In this document: in pieces, positions 9,104 to 18,239 of the stretch
Numbering within the stretch: position 1 is the first letter of the stretch
Layout of the letters: every line of letters begins with the position of its first letter
Notes under the pieces: generated by a model
Databases searched by the model: none
What the model was told of the DNA's origin: nothing
What the model saw: the letters and a program-made list of their open reading frames with translations, nothing else
Translations under genes and position numbers: made by a program
Assembly: GCA_900475325.1 (NCBI GenBank)
Contig: LS483371.1
Coordinates: 3,348,001-3,412,000 of the forward strand
From: Paucimonas lemoignei
GTDB taxonomy: Bacteria; Pseudomonadota; Gammaproteobacteria; Pseudomonadales; Pseudomonadaceae
DNA: 64,000 nucleotides
Direction: 5' to 3'

Positions 9104-9428
9104 GTGCCAATTTGAACAGCTGCTTGTACCAAGCTGCTTCAGCCTCCGACGCTGATTTGTGTGTGAGAAATACTTCACCTTGCTGACGTGTATCTACCCA
9201 AATGACGAAGATCCCATCCGGGTCGTTTGGGTAGGAAAGTTTCGCGATCGAGTTACATATTCCCAACATAACTTCTATATAAAAGGTTAGTGAGTTAGCT
9301 ATATCTGTTTTAATTCAAGACAAACAGCTTATTTCGCTCAAGTGTGAGATCAACTGACCGATAATAGTCTATGCGTTGGACTATTCGCCGCTGCTCGCTG
9401 GGAGCACATTCCACGCTTTAGGAAGACC
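9104..9428. other. Intergenic region upstream of chemoreceptor
   Basis: No convincing gene. A minus-strand frame of 99 codons crosses it but runs into the monooxygenase gene antisense and has no recognisable family. The AT-rich part (about 9270-9360) presumably holds the chemoreceptor promoter. Confidence 0.4.
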
Positions 9429-11054
9429 ATGACAATAAGAACAATGAATATTGCTCCGCGCGCATTTCTTGGGTTTTCCCTGATAGGCGCGCTCATGCTG
9501 ATTCTCGGCCTCTTCGCTCTGTCGCAGATGAGCAAGATCCGTGCAGCAGGCGATGACGTCGCGAAAGTTGGCGTACCAAGCTTTCAGACCCTGAATGCTC
9601 TCACGGTGACGGGCGTCCGCATGCGGGTTTTGTCGTATCGGCTGTTGACTGATCGGGAACCGAATGCGCAGAACAGAACCATCGAATTACTTGCGGAGCA
9701 AAACCAACAACTTAACAAGTTGCAGGCCGCATACGCCAAACTGATTTCATCGCCTGAAGAGCAGTCCGACTACAACGACTATATGCGGCTGATGGATGAC
9801 TATCGGAAGATCGAAACGCGCCTTGTCACCCTCGGTCGGGCCGGCAATCTGCAAGAGCTGACGCTTGTGCTGAACGCCGAGTCTGCGGCCAACTCTGAAC
9901 AGATAAATATGGCGTTGAGCAAGCTTACTGACTTCAATAACGCCCAACTGACTATCATCAATCAATCCTCTGCTGACGATTACAGCTCTGCGTTCAACCT
10001 GGTTGTCGGCTTGCTCATTATTGCCTCGCTGCTGACCATGCTGTTTGCCTGGCTGCTGACCAAGAGCATCACCCAACCGATAGCGTTGGCACTTGAAGCT
10101 GCTGAAGCCATCGCCGAAGGAAATCTGACCCGACCGATAAAGGTCGATGGCACTGACGAAGCAGGTCGGTTGCTGCTCGCCATGCAAAAAATGCAGGAAA
10201 AACTACGCGATACCTTGATGCGTATTTCCGGCTCCGCAACACAGCTGGCTTCCGCTGCCGAGGAGTTGAACGCAGTAACCGATGAAAGCGCCCGTGGTCT
10301 GGCGCAGCAGGACAACGAAATAGAGCAAGCCGCAACGGCAGTCAACGAAATGACCAGCGCCGTCGAAGAAGTGGCGCGTAACGCAGTCAGCACTTCCGAG
10401 GCATCAAAAAACGCGACGGCATCAGCTGGCGATGGACGGGATCTGGTTCAGGAAACCGTCAACGCTATCGAACGCATGAGCGGCGATGTGCAAAGCACGG
10501 CTGATCTGATCGGCAATCTTGCTGAAGAATCCCGCGACATCGGCAAGGTTCTGGACGTGATTCGTGGCTTGGCGGATCAGACCAACCTGCTGGCGCTGAA
10601 CGCAGCCATCGAAGCGGCCCGGGCCGGTGAAGCCGGTCGCGGCTTTGCGGTAGTTGCCGATGAAGTGCGCGCCTTGGCCCATCGCACCCAACAGTCCACC
10701 AGTGAAATTGAACGCATGGTTGGGAGCATTCAAGGCGGCACCGAAAAGGCGGTCTGTTCAATGCGTAACAGCACCGATCGTGCTGAATCTACCCTGAACA
10801 TCGCGAAAGGCGCAGGCTTGGCGCTGGAAACCATCAACACCGCAGTCATCGAGATCAACGAGCGTAACCTGGTCATAGCCGCCGCTGCGGAAGAACAGGC
10901 TGCGGTCGCCCGTGAAGTGGACCGCAACCTGGTCAACATCCGCGACCTGTCGACGCAATCTTCCAATGGCGCCGCCCAGACCAGTGCCGCCAGCGGCGAG
11001 TTGACCCGCCTGGCGGTTGACCTGAACAACATGGTTTCGAGGTTTAGCTTGTAA
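9429..11054 (+). CDS. Methyl-accepting chemotaxis protein
   Basis: This 541-residue transducer has TM1 at about residues 11-32, a periplasmic four-helix-bundle sensor (about 33-190), TM2 (about 192-213, [19 protein letters not shown]), a HAMP domain (about 214-268) and a long cytoplasmic coiled coil with the conserved hairpin tip ([20 protein letters not shown]). It signals to CheA/CheW. No C-terminal NWETF-like receptor-tethering pentapeptide is present, as in most Pseudomonas receptors. Being next to the monooxygenase genes, it might sense their substrate, but that is inference only. Confidence 0.93.
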   Translation: MTIRTMNIAPRAFLGFSLIGALMLILGLFALSQMSKIRAAGDDVAKVGVPSFQTLNALTVTGVRMRVLSYRLLTDREPNAQNRTIELLAEQNQQLNKLQAAYAKLISSPEEQSDYNDYMRLMDDYRKIETRLVTLGRAGNLQELTLVLNAESAANSEQINMALSKLTDFNNAQLTIINQSSADDYSSAFNLVVGLLIIASLLTMLFAWLLTKSITQPIALALEAAEAIAEGNLTRPIKVDGTDEAGRLLLAMQKMQEKLRDTLMRISGSATQLASAAEELNAVTDESARGLAQQDNEIEQAATAVNEMTSAVEEVARNAVSTSEASKNATASAGDGRDLVQETVNAIERMSGDVQSTADLIGNLAEESRDIGKVLDVIRGLADQTNLLALNAAIEAARAGEAGRGFAVVADEVRALAHRTQQSTSEIERMVGSIQGGTEKAVCSMRNSTDRAESTLNIAKGAGLALETINTAVIEINERNLVIAAAAEEQAAVAREVDRNLVNIRDLSTQSSNGAAQTSAASGELTRLAVDLNNMVSRFSL

Positions 11055-11082
11055 GAAGTATCGGAGTACATCGGTTGGAGCA

Positions 11083-11151
11083 AGGCTTGCCCGCGCGTGC
11101 GAGGAAGAGGTCTGCCTGACATACCAAGGAGCCTAGTTCGCAGGCAAGCCT
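11083..11151. repeat. REP/BIME-like inverted pair
   Basis: AGGCTTGCC (11083-11091) and its exact reverse complement GGCAAGCCT (11143-11151) bracket about 50 bp. The arms resemble the 'GAGCAAGGCTTGCCCGCG' style of Pseudomonas repetitive extragenic palindromes, and the site is a gene end, as expected. No other copy was identified in the window. Confidence 0.45.
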
Positions 11152-11160
11152 CACTCACAC

Positions 11161-11179
11161 AGGGTTCCATTTGAACCCT
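11161..11179 (+). terminator. Stem-loop downstream of chemoreceptor
   Basis: AGGGTTC (11161-11167), loop CATTT, GAACCCT (11173-11179) forms a perfect 7-bp stem about 110 bp after the chemoreceptor stop. A clear T-tract is missing, so it may be a weak terminator or a 3'-end stabiliser. Confidence 0.35.
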
Positions 11180-11480
11180 GATTCCGCCCACAAAGTTACG
11201 GCCCTTGGCGCTAAGTATCCTGTTGGCATGTGGGCCAGCCGTGGCACGACTGATTTGGCCAACCTGTTTCTACGCACGGAGTCGACTATCTCCATCGCTC
11301 ACAAATGGAGTCTATAAGAATACCCTCAAGCCGCTCCTTCAAAAAACACTTTGAACTGAAGACTAATGCGCTTACCTGCGCCTCCCCCGCTCTACGCGAC
11401 GCGCTGGCCGACGCTGGCTGACCACCGAAACAATAACGACTTGACCTTCCCTACGTATTCTCGTTAACCTCGCCGAGCCT

Positions 11481-11498
11481 TCCTACCTTCCGGTAGGA
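11481..11498. promoter_or_regulatory. 18-bp palindrome upstream of Bcr/CflA-tetR operon, likely TetR operator
   Basis: TCCTACC-TTCC-GGTAGGA is a perfect 7-bp inverted repeat ending 19 bp before the ATG of the efflux gene. The second gene of that operon encodes a TetR protein, and TetR repressors commonly autoregulate through such a site. Confidence 0.55.
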
Positions 11499-11517
11499 CG
11501 CTAATTATGAGTTTGTT

Positions 11518-12738
11518 ATGGAAAAGAGTCTTTCCGGCAATCCTTCATTGAAGTTTGCCATCGCCTTGGGCGCCATCGCCGCACTGGGCCCCTCAGCCGT
11601 CGATATGTATTTGCCAAGCCTGCCCGAAATGGCGGTCGATTATTCGACCAGTGTTGCCAGCATTCAGCTAACGCTCACGGTCTTTCTGCTGGCAATGGGG
11701 CTTGGGCAATTACTGTTCGGGCCGGTTGTCGACGCCTTGGGCCGCCGACGTCCACTGATGGCGGGTTTGTTGCTGTTCAGCTTGAGTGCGCTTTCTGCAG
11801 GCGCGGCACCAACCCTTGAGTGGCTACTTGTGGCACGATTTGCCCAAGGGATAGGCAGTGCTTTGACGTTGGTAGTCATCATGAGCATGGTGCGTGACGT
11901 CACTCAGGGCGTTCAGGCGGCAAAACTTTTTGGCCTGCTGCTGACCATTCAAGGTGTTGCTCCCATCATCGCCCCGGGGGTGGGTGGTTATATTGAAGCG
12001 CATTTCGGATGGCGGGCCGTCATGCTGGTACTGGCTGTCCTTGGTGCGCTGGTGGCGGTGAACTCGCTGGCTGTTTTGCCTGAAACACTACCCGTGTCAA
12101 AGCGCGAGCCACTGAATATGAAACGGGCGATTGGCACTTATGCGCGGATCGCAAAAGACTGTCGTTTTCTACGGCCCGCCTTAGCGCTGTCAGCCGTGTT
12201 CTTCTTTCTTTTTGCCTATGTAGGAGGCGCTACATTTGTTTATCAGAAGGAATACGGGTTGCCCGCTGCCCAGTTTGGTACGCTCTTTGGCGCAACCGGC
12301 ATAGCGATTCTTATCGGGGCCGTCGTGGCTACCAGACTGGTGGGCAAATACGGTTTGGCCCGCATTGCAACAGCTGGGGCTTGTTGCATCTTTGCAGGTT
12401 CTTTGATCGCCTACGGTGCAGCGGTATCTGGTTCCGGTTTGTATTGGCTGGCCGCCGGTGTCGCGGTAGCCCTGCTTGGACTGGGGATGGCAGAAACTAC
12501 ATTGATGACCCTGGTGATGTCTTCGCAAGCCACTGCGCTGGGTTCCACGGCTGCATTGCTGGGCGCTTTTCAGCTTGGCATCTCGGCCTTCGCCACACCG
12601 TTGACCGGCTGGGCGAGCAGCCATGGCGCCATTGCCTGGTGCGCATTCCTGATAGTCTGCGCCGTTCTGGTGGGTGCGCTGACCTGGGTCAGTGTGCGCG
12701 AAGGCCGGGCCGAGCACATCACCGTGTTAAATCACTGA
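11518..12738 (+). CDS. Bcr/CflA-family multidrug efflux MFS transporter
   Basis: This 406-residue protein of the 12-helix major facilitator superfamily (DHA1, Bcr/CflA) begins with the subfamily signature ALGPSAVDMYLPSLPEM in TM1 and has the MFS motif GPVVDALGRRRPL between TM2 and TM3. Members export drugs or dipeptides out of the cytoplasm by proton antiport. It is followed after 16 bp by a TetR gene and preceded by a palindrome (11481-11498), so expression is probably inducible. A second, separate Bcr/CflA gene lies 1.4 kb downstream. Confidence 0.9.
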   Translation: MEKSLSGNPSLKFAIALGAIAALGPSAVDMYLPSLPEMAVDYSTSVASIQLTLTVFLLAMGLGQLLFGPVVDALGRRRPLMAGLLLFSLSALSAGAAPTLEWLLVARFAQGIGSALTLVVIMSMVRDVTQGVQAAKLFGLLLTIQGVAPIIAPGVGGYIEAHFGWRAVMLVLAVLGALVAVNSLAVLPETLPVSKREPLNMKRAIGTYARIAKDCRFLRPALALSAVFFFLFAYVGGATFVYQKEYGLPAAQFGTLFGATGIAILIGAVVATRLVGKYGLARIATAGACCIFAGSLIAYGAAVSGSGLYWLAAGVAVALLGLGMAETTLMTLVMSSQATALGSTAALLGAFQLGISAFATPLTGWASSHGAIAWCAFLIVCAVLVGALTWVSVREGRAEHITVLNH

Positions 12739-12754
12739 TTGAAAGGTTACTCCG

Positions 12755-13360
12755 ATGAAAGTGCTGAGCCCTTCGGCAAGCAGAATCTGTGACATCGCCT
12801 TGGTGCATTTCGCTGAGCGGGGATACGACGCATCTTCGCTCAATGAAATCGCTGTCGTGGCAGGTATGCGCAAGCCTTCGTTATACGCGCACTTCAAAAG
12901 CAAGGATGATCTGTTCGACGCTGCGCTGAATCTGGCGTTGGTGACGGAGAGGCTCTATATCGAAGAGGTATTTGCAAACGTCCCGGCAAATAATGAGCAG
13001 CCCGGCAAGCTGTACACGGACAGTCTTTCAAACCGGTACGAGTCTTCCGCTGCCCTGCGTTTCCTGCTGCGTACGGCATTTTTTCCGCCTTCGGAGCTAA
13101 AGGCATCGGTCACGACTGGCTTTGAATCCTATCTTGATCGCCTGCGTGAACTCTTTGGCGCGAGCCTTGAGAACACGTATCCAGCCCTGTCGGCGACCGA
13201 GATATCGATGTTTCAGGATGCTTATATCGGCGTGATCGACAGCCTTCATGTCGAGTTAATTTACTGCAGTGAAGGCGCCTATTGTCGGCGTCTTGCCGCT
13301 TTGTGGCGGATTCTTGGTGATTCGCTGTCTCTGGCTGTGGGGAAAATGGCACATGGATAA
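12755..13360 (+). CDS. TetR-family transcriptional regulator
   Basis: This 201-residue protein has a TetR helix-turn-helix (ERGYDASSLNEIAVVAGMRKPSLYAHFKSKDDLFDA, about residues 22-56, described here in parts: start helix, turn at VAGMRKPS, recognition YAHFKSKDDL). The C-terminal domain presumably senses the efflux substrate. It follows the efflux gene by 16 bp with GAAAGG as ribosome-binding site, so the pair forms an operon and the protein probably represses it. Confidence 0.88.
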   Translation: MKVLSPSASRICDIALVHFAERGYDASSLNEIAVVAGMRKPSLYAHFKSKDDLFDAALNLALVTERLYIEEVFANVPANNEQPGKLYTDSLSNRYESSAALRFLLRTAFFPPSELKASVTTGFESYLDRLRELFGASLENTYPALSATEISMFQDAYIGVIDSLHVELIYCSEGAYCRRLAALWRILGDSLSLAVGKMAHG

Positions 13361-13463
13361 CTCAACCATATCTCGCAAAGACGTAACGAGCGAGTCGCTT
13401 ACAAGAGCCTATCGTAGGCTTCACATTTTAAAGCACGACATTTAAGTCAATGGAGATCACAGA

Positions 13464-14099
13464 GTGAAGCTCTACTATAAGCCTGGCGCCTGCTCCCTTT
13501 CGCCTCACATCGTTGCAAACGAACTTGGACTCAAAGTCGAACTCATCAAAGTCGACCTCAAAGATCATGTAACAGAACAGGGAAAGAATTTTTACAAGGT
13601 CAACCCGCACGGCTACATTCCTGCGCTTGAGCTTGATAATGGTGAAATACTTTCAGAGGGTGTTGTAATCATCCAATATCTTGCTGACCAGCATCCCGAA
13701 ACAAGCCTTGCTCCAGCCAACGGAACATTTGAAAGATATAAACTTCAGGAGATGCTCGCCTTCCTTTCAACGGAAATCCATAAGGGCTTTATTCCGCTTT
13801 TTTATGCTGCTCCGGCAGGAGATTACATCGAGATTGCAAGACCGAAGTTGGAGAAACGCTACGCTTGGATTAATGAGCACCTCTCAGACAAACAGTTTCT
13901 TATGGGTGACACATTCACGGTCGCTGACTCGTACCTGTTTGCGGTGACTGGTTGGGCTAAGGCGCCTTGGCTGAAGTCCTACGAGGACACGCCACTTCAT
14001 CTTGACGGTCTTCATCATCTGCAGGCTTGGTACGAGCGTGTGAAGAGCCGTGAAGCCGTACAGAAATCCATACTCGAGGAAGGTCTCGACTTGAACTAG
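13464..14099 (+). CDS. gstA: Glutathione S-transferase (GstA-like, beta class)
   Basis: This 211-residue protein has the thioredoxin-like N domain starting MKLYYKPGACSLSPHIVANE with the beta-class Cys10 in PGACSLSPH, a cis-Pro segment (NPHGYIPALELDNG) and a C-terminal all-helical domain (TFTVADSYLFAVTGWA). It conjugates glutathione to electrophiles in the cytoplasm. The GTG start at 13464 has GGAGA nearby. The gene is visibly AT-richer than its neighbours, suggesting separate acquisition. Lying between two efflux genes it fits a detoxification block. Confidence 0.9.
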   Translation: MKLYYKPGACSLSPHIVANELGLKVELIKVDLKDHVTEQGKNFYKVNPHGYIPALELDNGEILSEGVVIIQYLADQHPETSLAPANGTFERYKLQEMLAFLSTEIHKGFIPLFYAAPAGDYIEIARPKLEKRYAWINEHLSDKQFLMGDTFTVADSYLFAVTGWAKAPWLKSYEDTPLHLDGLHHLQAWYERVKSREAVQKSILEEGLDLN

Positions 14100-14109
14100 C
14101 GTCTTGATG

Positions 14110-14124
14110 CCCGTTGCCAACGGG
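14110..14124. repeat. 15-bp palindrome between gst and efflux gene
   Basis: CCCGTTG-C-CAACGGG is a perfect 7+7 inverted repeat 35 bp before the second Bcr/CflA start. It could be an operator or a short hairpin. No T-run follows. Confidence 0.3.
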
Positions 14125-14158
14125 TACCCAACTGCTCTGAATATCGTCTGGATGCCTG

Positions 14159-15355
14159 ATGAACCTGCGCGCGATCCTTATTCTCGGTGCCTTGAGCGCC
14201 TTCGGCCCTTTGGCCGTCGACTTTTATCTGCCTGGCTTCCCGGCCATTGCCCTGGCGTTTGGCACTGACGAGAAGCATGTCCAGTTGACCCTGGCGTCGT
14301 ATTTTCTGGGCTTGTCCATTGGCCAACTGGCTTACGGGCCGGTGGCGGATCGCTTCGGCCGACGTATCCCGCTGCTGTTCGGGGCTTCGCTGTTCACCCT
14401 GGCATCGCTGGCCTGTGCTTTCGCGCCGAATCTGGAATGGCTAATCGGCGCGCGCTTCGTTCAGGCGCTGGGCGGCTGTGCAGGGATGGTAATTGCCCGA
14501 GCCATTGTCAGCGACAAGTGTGATGCCGTTCAGTCGGCCAAAGTGTTCTCGCAATTGATGCTGGTGATGGGCTTGGCGCCGATTCTGGCGCCCATGCTCG
14601 GCGGCTTGCTGGTCAACCTCTATGGGTGGCAGTCAATCTTCATCAGCCTGACGGCGTTCAGTGCACTGGCTTCATTGGCCGTGGCCTTGGGCCTGCCGGA
14701 AAGCATGCCCGCCACTCATCCGCGCCTGCCTTTATCTGGCGCACTGACGCAGTACCGGCGCTTGTTGGGCGATCGTATTTTTCTCGGGCACGCGCTCACT
14801 GGTGGGATCGCCATGGCCGGGATGTTTTCTTACATCGCCGGTTCGCCGTTCGTATTCATCAAGCTGTACGGGGTGCCGCCTGAGCACTATGGCTGGCTGT
14901 TCGGGACCAATGCGGCGGGCTTCATCGTGGTCTCGCAGTTCAATGCAAGGTTGGTGGGCAAAAAGGGGCCTGCGTTCCTACTGTCGCGGGTTATCTGGAT
15001 GTACCTCGCTGCTGCACTGGCATTGTTGGCGATTACCGGTCTACGCACCGAACAGCTCTGGCCCCTGCTAGTGCCCTTGTTTATCTGCATTGCCTGCCTG
15101 GGCTCCATCGCCCCCAATGCCTCAGCCTGCGCCATGAACGGGCAATGGGCGCGTGCGGGCAGCGCGTCGGCATTACTCGGCTGCCTGCAGTTCAGCGTAG
15201 CGGCAGCAGCGGCCGCGCTGGTGGGTGTTCTTCACGATGGCACGGCGTTGCCGATGGCGCTGGTCATCAGCTTGTGCGGTGCGTTGGCCGTGACACTTGC
15301 AATGCTGACCCGCCATTTGCAGCACAAACGTGATGTGACGCTCCCGGGCTCGTAG
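14159..15355 (+). CDS. Bcr/CflA-family multidrug efflux MFS transporter (second copy)
   Basis: This 398-residue MFS protein is related to, but clearly diverged from, the one at 11518. TM1 carries LSAFGPLAVDFYLPGFPAI, and GPVADRFGRRIPL lies in the TM2-TM3 loop. Twelve hydrophobic segments fit. It probably exports toxic compounds, perhaps glutathione conjugates given the adjacent transferase gene (inference). The ATG at 14159 follows GGATGCCTG, a weak ribosome site. Confidence 0.9.
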   Translation: MNLRAILILGALSAFGPLAVDFYLPGFPAIALAFGTDEKHVQLTLASYFLGLSIGQLAYGPVADRFGRRIPLLFGASLFTLASLACAFAPNLEWLIGARFVQALGGCAGMVIARAIVSDKCDAVQSAKVFSQLMLVMGLAPILAPMLGGLLVNLYGWQSIFISLTAFSALASLAVALGLPESMPATHPRLPLSGALTQYRRLLGDRIFLGHALTGGIAMAGMFSYIAGSPFVFIKLYGVPPEHYGWLFGTNAAGFIVVSQFNARLVGKKGPAFLLSRVIWMYLAAALALLAITGLRTEQLWPLLVPLFICIACLGSIAPNASACAMNGQWARAGSASALLGCLQFSVAAAAAALVGVLHDGTALPMALVISLCGALAVTLAMLTRHLQHKRDVTLPGS

Positions 15356-15712
15356 GACATAACTCGACGCTTCACCGCCGACTAAAAAGGGACGATTCAC
15401 GGCCTAGCGACAAGAGACCGTTTCCTGATGTTCGTAGGTAGACGCTGATGATTATTTTGGTAGGGCGCAAGCGGATATAGAGCGACCGTCCGCGAACGGC
15501 CGATTCTGTTGAAAACAGTCGGCTTCGAATACCACGCCACAAAAGCACGCGCCAGAGAATGAAACCTGAGTTTTTGGCAGCAGATTCAGGACACGGATTT
15601 CACGTCGCAGCGTGCTAGAGAGGTGTTTTCATCCATCGATATTCGAATATTTTGGGAAAACCGACTTTTCAACCCGATCGGTCGAAAGCAGTGACAAGCC
15701 AATGCAGCCAGA
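15356..15712. other. Intergenic region between convergent genes, possible IS-end remnant
   Basis: No gene is supported. The segment around 15480-15620 (GAACGGCCGATTCTGTTGAAAA and following) reminds me of non-coding sequence often left beside IS5/IS1182-type insertions in gamma-proteobacteria, but no transposase frame remains. This is an impression to test, not a firm call. Confidence 0.3.
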
Positions 15713-16993
15713 TTACTTACAGCGCACCGTCCAAAGCTGATCCACCCTTGTAGTAAAACTCCCACTCATCATCTCCCGCCGCATCGCCCACTCAGGATCA
15801 GTCGGCACTGAGGCACTGCGCAACGTCCCCCGACCCCACCGCTCATTAATTTCATCCAACACCCCCATAACCTTCTCCGCCGCCACCGGCTGCCCCTCGG
15901 CAAACAGGTCATCCGTAAACTCCCCTGGTTGCCGCAGATCCAGCAGCAACACCTCGGCCTTGCTGTATTTGAACCCAGGCCGAAACAGCCGATTGACCGC
16001 CTCGGTTGCAGCCTTGGTCATCAGGCGCACGTCGTTGGTGGGGTATGGCAGTTCGACAAGGGCGCCGTTGGCGTATTTGGCTTCATCGGGGTTGAACATG
16101 CCGGTGCGGATGCTGACGCGGATCTTTTTGCACAGTGAATTCTGGGCGCGGAGTTTTTCGGCGGCGCGCTGGACGTAGGTGGCCACCGCTTCTTTGATCG
16201 GCTCGATGGTGGTCAGGCGTTTGCCGAACATGCGGCTGCTGCAGATCTCTTGCTTGGGCGGGTCGGCTTCACCCAGTTCCAGGCAGGAGATGCCAGCCAG
16301 TTCGCGGGCGGTCTTTTCGATGACGACGCTGAATTTCTGCCCGAGCAGGGTCGGGTCGGCTTTGGCCAGGTCCATGGCGGTGTTGATGTTCATGGCGTTG
16401 AGGTGGGCTTTCATGCGCTTGCCGACGCCCCACACTTCGCCGACTTCGGTGTTGCGCAGCACCCAATCGCGTTTGAACGGGTCGCAGATGTTGACCACCC
16501 CGCCCGTTTGGGCCTGCAGGCGCTTGGCGGTGTGGTTGGCGAGTTTGGCCAGGGTTTTGGTGTGAGCGATGCCGACGCCCACGGGAATGCTGGTGCATTT
16601 GTGCACGGCGGCGCGGATGGTGCGGCCGAAGGCGGTCAGGTCGCCCGGCATGCCGGTCAGGTCAGCAAAGGCCTCATCAATGCTGTAGATCTCCACGGCG
16701 GGCACCATGGATTCGATAATGGTCATCACCCGCTCGCTCATGTCGCCATACAGCGCGTAGTTGCTGCTGAACGCCACCACGCCGTTCTGGCGCAGCGCGT
16801 CCTTGATCTGGAAGTACGGCGCGCCCATTTTCACGAAGGGTTTGGCGTCGTAGCTGCGGGCGATCACACAGCCGTCGTTGTTGCTCAGCACCACAATCGG
16901 CGTCTTGGCCAGGTCAGGGCGGAACACTCGCTCGCAGCTGGCGTAGAAGCTGTTGCAGTCGACCAGGGCGAAGATAGGATCAGGCTTTGTCAT
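15713..16993 (-). CDS. umuC: DNA polymerase V catalytic subunit UmuC
   Basis: This 426-residue Y-family polymerase performs error-prone translesion synthesis with processed UmuD. The palm carries the metal-binding residues Asp12 (LVDCNSFYASC) and Asp106-Glu107 (YSIDEAFADL), followed by the steric-gate region SNNDGCVIARS. HhH, little-finger and C-terminal segments are present and the length matches the family (about 420). Its start overlaps the umuD stop by 14 bp, giving coupled translation under the LexA site at 17435-17450. Confidence 0.95.
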   Translation of the reverse strand: MTKPDPIFALVDCNSFYASCERVFRPDLAKTPIVVLSNNDGCVIARSYDAKPFVKMGAPYFQIKDALRQNGVVAFSSNYALYGDMSERVMTIIESMVPAVEIYSIDEAFADLTGMPGDLTAFGRTIRAAVHKCTSIPVGVGIAHTKTLAKLANHTAKRLQAQTGGVVNICDPFKRDWVLRNTEVGEVWGVGKRMKAHLNAMNINTAMDLAKADPTLLGQKFSVVIEKTARELAGISCLELGEADPPKQEICSSRMFGKRLTTIEPIKEAVATYVQRAAEKLRAQNSLCKKIRVSIRTGMFNPDEAKYANGALVELPYPTNDVRLMTKAATEAVNRLFRPGFKYSKAEVLLLDLRQPGEFTDDLFAEGQPVAAEKVMGVLDEINERWGRGTLRSASVPTDPEWAMRREMMSGSFTTRVDQLWTVRCK

Positions 16994-17411
16994 GATCGCG
17001 CACGCTGTATTTCACTACGCCCCAGATCGAGAGATCATCCCCTTCCATCACATAACGCTGCGGGTATTTGGGGTTTTCGGACTGCAGGATGAATACGTTA
17101 TCGCGCATGTGCAGGCGCTTGCAGACGGGCTCGGAATTGATCGCCGCGATCACGATGTCACCGTGTACGGCGTCCAGGCCACGGTTCACGATCACTAGGT
17201 CTCCAGAGTAAATCCCGGCGCCCTCCATGCTGTCGCCTTGAATCATCGCCAGGTACACATGCGGCGCACGGAGGTCGAACAGCTCATCCAGCGAGACGTG
17301 CTTTTCGATGTGGTCAGCCGCCGGGGACGGGAAGCCGGCCGGAATCTGGAACGAATAAAACGGGAGCTTCTCGCCCCCTGCCGACAACCGGCCAAGGATA
17401 GTGACACTCAT
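16980..17411 (-). CDS. umuD: UmuD, self-cleaving LexA-like subunit of polymerase V
   Basis: This 143-residue S24 peptidase has Ser61 in GDSMEGAGI and Lys98 in PVCKRL as the catalytic dyad. The likely autocleavage site is Ala25-Gly26 in IPAGFPSPAADH, an Ala-Gly bond as in LexA rather than the Cys-Gly of E. coli UmuD. RecA filaments stimulate cleavage to UmuD', which joins UmuC. The ATG at 17409-17411 lies 24 bp downstream of the LexA box. Confidence 0.95.
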   Translation of the reverse strand: MSVTILGRLSAGGEKLPFYSFQIPAGFPSPAADHIEKHVSLDELFDLRAPHVYLAMIQGDSMEGAGIYSGDLVIVNRGLDAVHGDIVIAAINSEPVCKRLHMRDNVFILQSENPKYPQRYVMEGDDLSIWGVVKYSVRDHDKA

Positions 17412-17434
17412 GATGGGAACCTTGCGATGGATGA

Positions 17435-17450
17435 CTGTATGTATATACAG
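17435..17450. promoter_or_regulatory. LexA (SOS) box shared by umuDC and SRAP genes
   Basis: CTGTATGTATATACAG matches the gamma-proteobacterial LexA consensus CTGT-N8-ACAG with an AT-rich centre. It lies 24 bp before umuD on the minus strand and 61 bp before the SRAP gene on the plus strand, with no other LexA-like site between them, so one box probably controls both directions. Confidence 0.92.
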
Positions 17451-17510
17451 TTAACGACGAAGGCCGGTTTCGGTCAATCTCCTCTGTAGGAAATTTCGAC
17501 GGGTGACACC

Positions 17511-18239
17511 ATGTGCGGACGCTATTCGATCTACGAATCCATGGACCATTACCTGCGGGAGCTCGCCCCCAAGCAGTTGGTAATCAACGGGTACGACCTC
17601 TGGCCGATCGAGCGCTACAACGTCGCGCCCTCCACTCGCGTCGAGATTATCCGACCTGTGGACGGTGGGCTCAGCGTTGACAAGGTGCGCTGGGGCTGGT
17701 CGCCGTTCTGGGCGAAAGGCAAGAGACCGGATCCGATCAATGCCCGAGTCGAGACCGTGGCCACCGGCAAGTTTTTCAAGCAGCTGTGGCCGAATGGTCG
17801 AGCGATTGCACCGGCGAACGGGTGGTTTGAGTGGGTGAAGGATCCGGCTGATCCGAAGAAAAAGCAGCCCTACTACATCCGCCTGAAAAGCCAGGCACCG
17901 ATGTTCTATGGCGCGCTCGCTCAGGTGACGCCGGGACTGGAGCCGCGTGAGGATGATGGGTTTGTTATTATCACGGCGGCGAGTGATTCAGGGATGGTGG
18001 ATATTCATGATCGGCGACCGCTGGTGTTGACGCCGGAGCTGGCACTGGAGTGGATGGATCCAGCTACTGATGCGGTGAGGGCGGAAGCGATTGCCAGGGA
18101 GTGCTGCAGGCCGGTGGAGGATTTTGAGTGGTATCCAGTGGATAAGGCTGTGGGGAATGTAAGGAATCAGGGGGTGGAGCTTATCAAGCCAATCGACGGA
18201 GGCAAGGATGACGATTTATTTCGTTTGACGTTTCCCTAG
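17511..18239 (+). CDS. yedK: SOS-response-associated protein, SRAP domain (YedK/HMCES type)
   Basis: This 242-residue SRAP protein senses abasic sites in single-stranded DNA and covalently traps them through Cys2, shielding them from breakage. The active-site set is complete: Cys2 (after Met1 removal, CGRYSIYE), Asn77 (PINARVET), Glu107 (GWFEW) and His166 (IHDRRPL). It is divergent from umuDC around a single LexA box, in line with a role in damaged-fork tolerance. Length is normal for the family (about 220-240). Confidence 0.94.
   Translation: MCGRYSIYESMDHYLRELAPKQLVINGYDLWPIERYNVAPSTRVEIIRPVDGGLSVDKVRWGWSPFWAKGKRPDPINARVETVATGKFFKQLWPNGRAIAPANGWFEWVKDPADPKKKQPYYIRLKSQAPMFYGALAQVTPGLEPREDDGFVIITAASDSGMVDIHDRRPLVLTPELALEWMDPATDAVRAEAIARECCRPVEDFEWYPVDKAVGNVRNQGVELIKPIDGGKDDDLFRLTFP

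Larger units (their letters stand above)
11055..11517. other. Intergenic region with REP-like repeat and hairpins
   Basis: No gene is supported over these 463 bp. It holds an inverted pair resembling Pseudomonas REP sequences (11083-11151), a hairpin at 11161-11179 that may end the chemoreceptor transcript, and an 18-bp palindrome just before the efflux gene (11481-11498). Confidence 0.5.

Noticed and set aside
8970..9269. Minus-strand frame of 99 codons partly in the gap before the chemoreceptor
   Set aside because: Half of it is antisense to the monooxygenase gene; no ribosome-binding site or family was recognised.
15480..15620. Insertion-sequence end between the efflux gene and umuC
   Set aside because: Only an impression of similarity to sequence beside IS5/IS1182-type elements; no terminal repeats or transposase could be shown, so it is not listed as a mobile element.
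16250..17092. Long plus-strand frame opposite umuC/umuD
   Set aside because: Antisense shadow of well-supported umuC; composition (His/Val/Gly-rich) is typical of such shadows.
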